Shown: piece after piece, positions 57,874 to 64,000 of the stretch
Layout of the letters: the number at the start of each line of letters is the position of its first letter
Position numbering within the stretch: the stretch's first letter is position 1
DNA from: an uncultured Bacteroidales bacterium
GTDB taxonomy: Bacteria > Bacteroidota > Bacteroidia > Bacteroidales > UBA932
Reading direction: 5' to 3'
Length of the DNA: 64,000 nt
Assembly: GCA_900319855.1 (NCBI GenBank)
Contig: ONQC01000009.1
Location: 1 to 64,000, forward strand
Translations under genes and position numbers: made by a program
Notes under the pieces: generated by a model
Database searches by the model: none
What the model was told of the DNA's origin: nothing
The model's input: only the letters and a program-made list of their open reading frames with translations

Positions 57874-58152
57874 TTATTTCCAGACATCCTTGCCGGTGGC
57901 ACGGACCGCCGCAGCGGTTACGCGCGCCCGGATGGTGCAGTCCAGCGCACCCTTGTCCACGGCCTTGACATCGGCCTTGTCGATTCCGAGGCCTTCCAGG
58001 GTCTCGGTGATGACCTTCTTGATCTGATTCCCGAACTGGGCCGCCACGGAGCTGGTCAGTTCGATATGCAGGCCGGCTTCTTCCCGCGGGGCGATCTGGA
58101 CCATGATGTCCCCGGATTCGAGCGTTCCTGCAGATGCGTTTTTCATTTCCAT
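57874..58152 (-). CDS. citD: Citrate lyase acyl carrier protein (gamma subunit)
   Basis: 92-residue carrier of the phosphoribosyl-dephospho-CoA arm. The attachment serine is in AGTLESGD (Ser13 from this start, Ser14 in the Klebsiella protein). The rest shows the LDCTIRARVTAA beta segment of the family. It is the first gene of the operon. ATG 58152 is used; MKNAS two codons later is possible. The promoter is 55 bases upstream. Confidence 0.95.
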   Translation of the reverse strand: MEMKNASAGTLESGDIMVQIAPREEAGLHIELTSSVAAQFGNQIKKVITETLEGLGIDKADVKAVDKGALDCTIRARVTAAAVRATGKDVWK

Positions 58153-58207
58153 CGCAATGAAAGGATTATGAGGTTGGTTGTTTCTTTTAACGTTTTAAAG
58201 CGGAATG

Positions 58208-58215
58208 CAAAATTA
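58208..58215 (-). promoter_or_regulatory. -7 element of the citrate operon
   Basis: The minus strand reads TAATTTTG, matching TAnnTTTG, 55 bases before citD. Just downstream, at about 58184-58199, lies an AT-rich imperfect palindrome around AACGTT (ttttaacgttttaa), placed where a repressor could block initiation. No regulator gene is adjacent. Confidence 0.55.
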
Positions 58216-58270
58216 CTTCATTCTTTTTATAGAAAAAAGTTTTTCCGCCAATAATTTATAAGTATTCTCC

Positions 58271-59791
58271 CTATTCTTCCGTAATATCGGAAGCGGCGAG
58301 TTCCCGCGGGATGACAGACTCCGGTCCGGCCAGCCGGGCGCCGGTCTTGATCTTGGCATTGGAGCGCTTCGGGGCCAGCCCAAGTTTCTCCAGTTTGCCG
58401 ATCTTCTTGACGACGCTCTGGTTGGAATCCGTCAGTTTTTTCTTGGATTCTTCATACGCCGCCGCCGCTTTCCCCAGGTGCTCGCCGAGCTTGACATAGC
58501 TGTCCATCCAGCCCTTGAGCTGGCCCATCAGTTCTTCGGCGGTCTTGTAGACATCGGCGATGTTCTTTTCCTGCTCATGCTGCTTCCAAGCCATCTGGAT
58601 CATGTTCAGCACGATGATCAGGGTCATCTGGCTGACGATCAGCACCCGGTTGTCCTTGGCCACCTGCCAGAGCATCGGATCGGCCTCGAGCATCAACCGG
58701 AAAGCGCCCTCGACCGGGATGAACATGATGTTGAATTCCACCTTGCGGCGCCCGTCCGGGATATAAGAGGCATAGTCCTTCCCCTTGAGTTCATCCACAT
58801 GGGAACGGACGCTGGCGACATGGGCCTTGGCCAGCCGGGTCCGTTCTTCGACGGTCGAGGCCAGCAGGTACTGGTTGTAGGCGGTCAGGCTCACTTTGGA
58901 GTCAATGATGACCGTCGTGTCATCCGGATAATAGACCATGACATCGGGGATCAGCGTCCGGCCGTCGGCCGACTTAATCTCGTGGCCCGATGCGTCGGTC
59001 ATGACCCCCTGGGTAAAGAAATGCACGCCTTCGGTCAGGCCGGCATTCTTCAGGACATCGGTCAGGAGCATTTCCCCGAAATCGCCCTGGACCTTGGAAT
59101 AGCCCGTCAGGGCATTGGCCAGGTTGCGGGCCTCATCGGAGACGGCCTGCGACCGGTTGTCCAGGTCCACAATCTTCTGTTCCAGCTTGTTATGCCGCTC
59201 CATGGTCTTTTCCTGCGATTCCTTGACGGCCTCGCTGAAGGCCTGAAATTTTTCCTGGACCGGCTTGAGCAGTTCGGAAATCGTCTCGGCGCTGCGGACC
59301 TTGAAGGTCTCGGAATTGCGGCTCGTCAGGTTTTCGAAGACCTCGCGCATCTGCTGCAGTTCCTTCGCATGCTGTTCAGCCATCGCCTTCTGCTCTTTCT
59401 CATGGCGCTCCGCCGCCTCGCGGCGTTCGCGCTCGCGGGCCTCTTCGAGCTGACGCTCGTACTCCTCGCGCGCCTTCAGGCGACTCTCAACGCCCGCTTT
59501 TTCCTCTTTCAGCGCCGCCAGCTGGTCCTGCAGGCCATCCTTCGCCGCTTCATATTGACGGACGAGATCCGCTTTCTGGCTCTCCGCATCCTTCAGCAGT
59601 CCTTCCTTCTCCGCGGCGTGCTGGCGCAACAGGTCATCCCGCTCTGCCGCATGCTGCTGCAGAAGCTCGGTGCGCTGCCGGTTGCTCCGGGACTGGAGCA
59701 GGAATAGGACGACGACGGCGGCAATGACGACAAGCGCCAGGACCAATATCAATATCAACGTAAGCGTATCCATTTGCTGCATTTCATTCAT
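58271..59791 (-). CDS. rmuC: RmuC-family DNA recombination protein
   Basis: 506-residue protein with an N-terminal membrane helix (about 10-33), a long coiled coil (about 35-225, highly charged with Gln, Glu, Arg and Ala), and the RmuC nuclease-like domain (about 230-430: GYSKVQGDFGEMLLTDVLKNAGL, PDVMVYYPDDTTVIIDSKVSL, FIPVEGAFRLMLE). RmuC limits inversions at short inverted repeats in E. coli. A promoter TATCTTTG lies only four bases before ATG 59791. Confidence 0.93.
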   Translation of the reverse strand: MNEMQQMDTLTLILILVLALVVIAAVVVLFLLQSRSNRQRTELLQQHAAERDDLLRQHAAEKEGLLKDAESQKADLVRQYEAAKDGLQDQLAALKEEKAGVESRLKAREEYERQLEEARERERREAAERHEKEQKAMAEQHAKELQQMREVFENLTSRNSETFKVRSAETISELLKPVQEKFQAFSEAVKESQEKTMERHNKLEQKIVDLDNRSQAVSDEARNLANALTGYSKVQGDFGEMLLTDVLKNAGLTEGVHFFTQGVMTDASGHEIKSADGRTLIPDVMVYYPDDTTVIIDSKVSLTAYNQYLLASTVEERTRLAKAHVASVRSHVDELKGKDYASYIPDGRRKVEFNIMFIPVEGAFRLMLEADPMLWQVAKDNRVLIVSQMTLIIVLNMIQMAWKQHEQEKNIADVYKTAEELMGQLKGWMDSYVKLGEHLGKAAAAYEESKKKLTDSNQSVVKKIGKLEKLGLAPKRSNAKIKTGARLAGPESVIPRELAASDITEE

Positions 59792-59795
59792 CTTT

Positions 59796-59803
59796 CAAAG
59801 ATA
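59796..59803 (-). promoter_or_regulatory. -7 element of rmuC
   Basis: The minus strand reads TATCTTTG, four bases before the start codon, so the mRNA would begin at or next to ATG. Confidence 0.65.
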
Positions 59804-59940
59804 CGGATAATTCCGTCGAATTCCGAGCATCTACCCAGCAAATTCTTCATACCGGATTCCCGGCGGGCAAAAGTGTCAAAAAACGTCATTCTTATCCTTT
59901 AAGAACATTATTTCTACCTTTTAAACATATTTTTCTCTTG

Positions 59941-59978
59941 CTTGTGCCTCAGCTCGGCACAAGCTCGGCCTATCTTTG
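59941..59978 (+). promoter_or_regulatory. Promoter with inverted repeat for the 39-residue peptide gene
   Basis: TATCTTTG at 59971-59978 is a good TAnnTTTG element. Upstream, CTTGTGC (59941-59947) and GCACAAG (59957-59963) form a perfect seven-base inverted repeat with a nine-base spacer over the -33 region, and AGCTCGG occurs twice (59951, 59962). The repeat may be an operator. Confidence 0.6.
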
Positions 59979-60046
59979 CACCCAGAAAGAGATCACAAAA
60001 GCATCTCTCACGAACCGAAAAGTAAAACACAAAAATAGAAGACATC

Positions 60047-60166
60047 ATGAAAAACACGGAATTCAACCTCGAAACCCTCGGCTCCCTGATCTCCTCCGAC
60101 TCCTTCCAGGCCCTCCTCGAGCTCACCTCCGACCTCGGTCTCGAAGTCACCGGGGAGCAGAAGTAA
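60047..60166 (+). CDS. Orphan 39-residue acidic peptide
   Basis: Short open frame of 39 codons: MKNTEFNLETLGSLISSD, followed by an LLELTSDLGLEV segment and ending in TGEQK. It has no signal peptide, no cysteine and no membrane span; it is acidic and could form one amphipathic helix around SFQALLELTSDLG. Support for its being real: a strong promoter 68 bases upstream, GC-rich third positions as in the neighbours (ctc, gac, acc), and no competing frame. A RiPP precursor is conceivable, but no modifying enzyme is nearby. Function unknown. GH3 starts 80 bases downstream. Confidence 0.65.
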   Translation: MKNTEFNLETLGSLISSDSFQALLELTSDLGLEVTGEQK

Positions 60167-60246
60167 GCGCTTCTAAAACAAATTGGGAACCGGTTTGCGG
60201 AAAACAGGATTTTTTGGTAACTTGGCATGTCCAATGAGCAGCCACT

Positions 60247-62517
60247 ATGAAAAAAATCCTTCTGACCCTCGCCCTGCTGGCCGGATGCGTCCTGGCAGGC
60301 AACGCCCAGACCTATCCTTATCAGGACAAAACCCTCGCACCTGAACTCCGGGCCGCCGACCTGCTGAGCCGGCTGACGCTCGAAGAGAAAGCCTCCCTCT
60401 GTGTCAACGGTTCCCCGGCCATTCCGCACCTGGGCATCCGCCAGTACAACTGGTGGAACGAAGCCCTCCACGGGGTTGCCCGCAACGGATCCGCCACCGT
60501 TTTCCCGCAGGCCATCGGCATGGCTGCCTCCTTCGACGAAGCCTTGATCGAAGAAGTCTTCACGGCCGTCAGCGACGAAGCCCGTGTCAAGCACCGCCAG
60601 GCAGACAAAAACAACGTACAAATCTATCAGGGTCTGACCTTCTGGACCCCGAACATCAATATCTTCCGGGACCCGCGCTGGGGCCGTGGCATGGAGACCT
60701 ACGGTGAAGACCCGTATCTGACCGGCCGGCTCGGCATGGCCGTCGTCCGCGGCCTCCAGGGCCCCGATGACTCCCCCATCCGCAAGGCCCACGCCTGCGC
60801 CAAGCACTTCGCCGTGCACTCCGGCCTCGAGTCCAACCGCCATCATTTCGACGCACAGGTCTCCGAACGCGACCTCCGCGAGACCTATCTTCCGGCATTC
60901 AAAGACCTGGTCACCAAAGCCCATGTCCAGGAAGTCATGACGGCCTACAACCGCTTCCGCGGACTCCCCTGCGCTGCCTCCGACTATCTGGTACAGAAGA
61001 TTTTGCGAGAGGAATGGAAGTACGACGGCATGGTCGTTTCCGACTGCTGGGCCATCCCGGATTTCTTCCAGAAAGGCCATCATGAGGTCGTCGACAACGC
61101 CGTCATGGCCGCCGCCATGGCCGTCCATACGGGCGTCGACGTGGAATGCGGACAGACCTATGTCAACATCCCCGAGGCGGTATCCTCCGGCCTCCTGAGC
61201 GAGGCCGACCTGAACCGCAACCTGCTCCGCATCCTGACCCAGCGCTTCAAACTCGGCGAGATGGACGACGAATCCCCGTGGGACCACCTCGATCCGTCCA
61301 TCGTCGAAGGCCCGGCGCACCGCGCCCTGTCGCTGAAGATTGCCCGGGAAAGCCTGGTGCTCCTGCAGAACCGCGACAATATCCTGCCGCTCGCACCGGA
61401 CGCGAAGATCGCCCTGATCGGCCCGAACGCGAATGATGCCGAAATGCAGTGGGGCAACTACAATCCGGTTCCGAAAACGACCGTCACCCTGCTCGATGCC
61501 GTCCGCAAACGCATGCCGGACGTGGTCTCCTTCCGCGCCTGCGGAATCCTCGGTCACGAATACATGCCCGCTGCCCGGGGCCGGTTCGCCGGAGTCTCCG
61601 AGATGAGTGAAGCCCAACTCGAAGACATTGCCAAGCAGTACGCGATCAGCATAGACATCATCAAGTCCTATGCGGAACGCGAACGGAAGAGCCAGGAGAG
61701 TTATCTGCCTGCCTTGGATGTAGACAATGTCCTGAAACAGCTGGAAGGCATTGACATCGTGGTGTTTGCCGGCGGTATCTCCCCCCGTTTCGAAGGTGAG
61801 GAGATGCCGGTCCAGGTGCCCGGATTCGCCGGTGGTGACCGCACCGACATCGAACTACCGGCCGTCCAGCGGGAGCTGCTCCAGGCCCTCCACAAGGCCG
61901 GCAAGAAGGTCATCCTGGTCAACTTCTCCGGCAGCGCCATCGGACTGGTTCCGGAAACGGAAAGCTGCGATGCCATCCTGCAGGCCTGGTACCCGGGCCA
62001 GGAAGGCGGCACCGCCATCGCCGATGTCCTTTTCGGCGACGTGGCACCGTCCGGCAAACTTCCGGTCACGTTCTACCGCAATGTGGAGCAGCTTCCCGAG
62101 GTCGAAGACTATAATATGGAAGGCCACACCTACCGCTACTTCCGCGGCAATCCGCTCTATGAATTCGGCTACGGTCTGAGCTACACCACCTTCCGCTACG
62201 GCAAGCCGAAGGCTTCCAAGGGCGTGGTCAGCATCCCCGTCACCAATGCCGGCAAGATGGAAGCCACCGAAACCGTCCAGCTGTACCTGCGCAAACCGGA
62301 CGACCAGGGTGGTCCCGACAAGACCCTCCGTGCCTTCCAGCGCGTCACCATCCCGGCCGGAAAGACGACCACCGTCCGCATCCCACTGGACGACGAGACC
62401 TTCCTCTGGTGGGACGAGAAGGCCCAGAACATGGTGCCGATCCATGGGAAATATGAAATCCTGGTTGGCGGCAGCTCCGCCGACGCCAACCTCAAACGGC
62501 TGAAGTACAAGTATTGA
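60247..62517 (+). CDS. GH3 glycoside hydrolase, beta-xylosidase-like
   Basis: 756-residue exported enzyme. Signal peptide 1-20, GH3 N-terminal barrel (about 25-350), GH3 C-terminal sandwich (about 385-620) and Fn3-like domain (about 670-745). The nucleophile Asp is in GMVVSDCWAIPDFF near 267. The stretch IRQYNWWNEALHGVARNG near 62-79 is typical of the xylosidase/arabinosidase branch rather than BglX. It probably removes terminal beta-xylose or arabinose from plant oligosaccharides in the periplasm. The stop overlaps the start of the permease gene. A weak promoter-like TAACTTGG lies 30 bases upstream. Confidence 0.92.
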   Translation: MKKILLTLALLAGCVLAGNAQTYPYQDKTLAPELRAADLLSRLTLEEKASLCVNGSPAIPHLGIRQYNWWNEALHGVARNGSATVFPQAIGMAASFDEALIEEVFTAVSDEARVKHRQADKNNVQIYQGLTFWTPNINIFRDPRWGRGMETYGEDPYLTGRLGMAVVRGLQGPDDSPIRKAHACAKHFAVHSGLESNRHHFDAQVSERDLRETYLPAFKDLVTKAHVQEVMTAYNRFRGLPCAASDYLVQKILREEWKYDGMVVSDCWAIPDFFQKGHHEVVDNAVMAAAMAVHTGVDVECGQTYVNIPEAVSSGLLSEADLNRNLLRILTQRFKLGEMDDESPWDHLDPSIVEGPAHRALSLKIARESLVLLQNRDNILPLAPDAKIALIGPNANDAEMQWGNYNPVPKTTVTLLDAVRKRMPDVVSFRACGILGHEYMPAARGRFAGVSEMSEAQLEDIAKQYAISIDIIKSYAERERKSQESYLPALDVDNVLKQLEGIDIVVFAGGISPRFEGEEMPVQVPGFAGGDRTDIELPAVQRELLQALHKAGKKVILVNFSGSAIGLVPETESCDAILQAWYPGQEGGTAIADVLFGDVAPSGKLPVTFYRNVEQLPEVEDYNMEGHTYRYFRGNPLYEFGYGLSYTTFRYGKPKASKGVVSIPVTNAGKMEATETVQLYLRKPDDQGGPDKTLRAFQRVTIPAGKTTTVRIPLDDETFLWWDEKAQNMVPIHGKYEILVGGSSADANLKRLKYKY

Positions 62518-63500
62518 TGCCCTCCGTGCGGACATACCGGCGGACCGTTGCCGGCGGGATTCTCCTGCTGCTGGTCCTGACGATAGCGGACCTGGCCATC
62601 GGCCGGGTCCCGCTTCGTCCGGGTGATCCGCTTTTTACCCAGTTGCTGCTGGACCTCCGCCTGCCCCGTGTACTGACGGCCATCCTGGCCGGGGCCGCCC
62701 TGGCCCTGGCAGGAGCCCAGATGCAGGCCCTGTTCCGCAACCCTCTCGCCGATCCGCACATCATGGGCGTCAGTGCGGGTGCGGGACTCGGCGCCGCCCT
62801 GGCCACCCTGGCGCTGGCCGGTTCCGGCGGTACGCTGCTGGGCGGACTGACCATCCCGGCCGCGGCTTTCCTGGGCGCTATATTAACTTCGTTGGCCATC
62901 CTCGCCGCTTCCTCCCGGCTGCGCAGCGGCGGGACCCTGCTGGTCTTCGGCATCCTGCTCGGGTTCATCCTGAGCGCCGTGACCTCGATCCTGGAGTATT
63001 CGGCCAACGAGGAGAGCCTGAAAGTATTCTACATCTGGTCCGCAGGCAGTTTCGCCGGGCGCCGTCTGGTGGAAATCGCGGTGATGGGAGGCGCATTACT
63101 GGTCGGACTGGCCTTGGCCCTGTATGGAGCCAAAGGATTGGATCTCATTCTATTCGGAGAAGACTATGCGACCCTGGCCGGAGCTTCGGTACGGCGCATC
63201 CGTGCCCGGGCCATGCTCTCGGCCTGCCTGCTGACCGGCGTCGTGACCGCCTTCTGCGGACCGCTGGGATTCGTCGGTATCGTGGCCCCGCATATCGTCC
63301 GGTGGCTGACAGGCACCTCCCGGCATGCCCGTGTCCTTCCGCTCTGCATGGTCTCGGGCGCTGTCCTGACCCTGGTCGCCGACCTCATCGCCCAGCTGAC
63401 CCCGGTGCCCCTGCCCGTTGGCAGCACCCTTGCCCTGGTCGGCATTCCCTTGATCCTGTATATCCTGCTGCCCGGACGGAGGGGGCAAATCCGCTTATGA
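62517..63500 (+). CDS. FecCD/BtuC-family ABC transporter permease
   Basis: 327-residue inner-membrane permease with about nine or ten spans for iron-siderophore, heme or cobalamin uptake. Landmarks are [47 protein letters not shown] near 48-95 and [19 protein letters not shown] near 243-261, the coupling and substrate-pathway motifs of the family. ATG 62517 overlaps the GH3 stop by one base. Its own stop overlaps the ATPase start (ATGA). No substrate-binding protein or TonB receptor is visible in the window. Confidence 0.93.
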   Translation: MPSVRTYRRTVAGGILLLLVLTIADLAIGRVPLRPGDPLFTQLLLDLRLPRVLTAILAGAALALAGAQMQALFRNPLADPHIMGVSAGAGLGAALATLALAGSGGTLLGGLTIPAAAFLGAILTSLAILAASSRLRSGGTLLVFGILLGFILSAVTSILEYSANEESLKVFYIWSAGSFAGRRLVEIAVMGGALLVGLALALYGAKGLDLILFGEDYATLAGASVRRIRARAMLSACLLTGVVTAFCGPLGFVGIVAPHIVRWLTGTSRHARVLPLCMVSGAVLTLVADLIAQLTPVPLPVGSTLALVGIPLILYILLPGRRGQIRL

Positions 63501-64000
63501 AACCGCTGCTGCAGACATACGTCCTCGCCGTCGGGCATTCCGCCGGTGTCCGGAACGCTTCCGGCTCCGGCCGGCCCACCTCCGGCTCAGACCGGCAGCC
63601 AGCCGGCGCCCTGATCACCGGGATCAACCTGCAGATCGGTCCGGGCGAATGCATCCTGCTGTGCGGCGCCAACGGCAGCGGGAAGACGACCTTGATGCGG
63701 ACCCTGGCCGGCGTCCTGCGGCCGCTCTCCGGGCGGTTCGAGGGCGGCCCCGTCGTCCTGGTCCCCACCCGTATCCCCAAAATCGCCGGGTTCACCCTGC
63801 GGGAATTCATCCGGCTCTCCTGTTACCAGGAAAGCGGCTGGGACGGACGGCTGCATTACCAGGCGGAGCAGGCCATCAGCCATGCCATGGACATACTGGG
63901 AATCAGCGACTTGGCAGCCCATGACATCTCCACGCTCAGCGACGGCGAATTCCAGAAAGGCTGCATCGCCACCGCCCTCGTCCGGGTGGTGTCCAAAGAT
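63497..64000 (+). CDS. ABC transporter ATPase of FecE/BtuD type, cut by window end
   Basis: First 168 codons of the ATPase partner of the FecCD permease. Walker A is GANGSGKTT near 56-64, and the signature motif is LSDGEFQKG near 148-156 (usual LSGGE, here with Asp for the second Gly position, a variant seen in some FecE-like proteins). An unusual low-complexity insert ([22 protein letters not shown], residues 15-36) interrupts the first beta sheet before the Walker motif. Walker B and the switch His are beyond the window. Confidence 0.9.
   Translation, partial: MKPLLQTYVLAVGHSAGVRNASGSGRPTSGSDRQPAGALITGINLQIGPGECILLCGANGSGKTTLMRTLAGVLRPLSGRFEGGPVVLVPTRIPKIAGFTLREFIRLSCYQESGWDGRLHYQAEQAISHAMDILGISDLAAHDISTLSDGEFQKGCIATALVRVVSKD

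Noticed and set aside
60047-60166. RiPP or bacteriocin precursor
   Set aside because: No radical-SAM, cyclodehydratase, protease or ABC exporter gene is adjacent, and there is no Gly-Gly leader or Cys/Ser/Thr-rich core.
59914-61617. 567-codon minus-strand frame opposite GH3 and the orphan peptide
   Set aside because: Shadow of GH3; it runs across the peptide gene's promoter and has no motif.

Overview
The window is a chromosomal segment of a high-GC member of the Bacteroidales (phylum Bacteroidota), probably a gut or host-associated anaerobe. The evidence is the recurring promoter element TAnnTTTG upstream of at least 17 genes, the absence of Shine-Dalgarno spacing, many signal-peptide lipoproteins, a TonB C-terminal domain, a SusB-type GH97, a 57-residue histone-H1-like protein, a Ctc-type L25, an NADP-type eukaryote-like isocitrate dehydrogenase and an M49 dipeptidyl peptidase. 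The genus cannot be fixed from the sequence. No tRNA, rRNA, CRISPR array, prophage or transposase gene was seen. Coding density is very high and most genes abut or overlap by 1-4 bases.

Layout, left to right. 1-3.3 kb: truncated dnaK (minus), an RluA pseudouridine synthase (plus) and a membrane-anchored AraC regulator (minus) whose 3' end overlaps rluA. 3.4-9.9 kb: a minus operon of SPOR lipoprotein, degenerate M28 peptidase fused to a TonB domain, leuS and two YitT paralogues. 10-12 kb: capA-like and phoH. 12-18.4 kb: gyrA plus a TPR protein (minus), then divergent clpC/clpA-like. 18.4-18.9 kb: a 448-bp gene-free stretch packed with palindromes, a 17-bp inverted repeat enclosing small hairpins, and a 39-bp tandem repeat. 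18.9-21.4 kb: HAD phosphatase, AI-2E family permease, mtgA. 21.4-29.4 kb: minus operon rlmN, patatin/Omp85 protein, recX, GH97, and a formylglycine-enzyme-like/sialidase fusion. 29.5-36.6 kb: recA, ComEA-like helix-hairpin-helix protein, rsmI, an acidic repeat protein, tdk, xerD and DPP III. 36.7-39.4 kb: two tandem clostripain-family lipoproteins that share gene-conversion-like patches. 39.4-43.9 kb: rplY, pth, histone-like protein, an M6 metalloprotease and a lipoprotein, ending in a 22-bp inverted repeat enclosing two hairpins. 44-47.7 kb: tpiA, then tyrS, rbfA and a LolC/E-like permease. 47.7-49.7 kb: aminopeptidase C-like and flavin-reductase-like genes.

49.8-58.2 kb is the most interesting metabolic unit. 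One tightly packed minus-strand operon carries citrate lyase (citD, citE, citF), its maturation enzymes (citX and a citC-citG fusion), aconitase and NADP-isocitrate dehydrogenase. It has neither citrate synthase nor a citrate transporter. The gene set links 2-oxoglutarate, isocitrate and citrate to acetate plus oxaloacetate, so it could run reductively or serve intracellular citrate turnover; the direction is an inference.

58.3-64 kb: rmuC, a 39-residue orphan peptide gene with its own strong promoter, a GH3 beta-xylosidase-like enzyme, and a FecCD-type permease and ATPase translationally chained behind it, the last cut by the window end.
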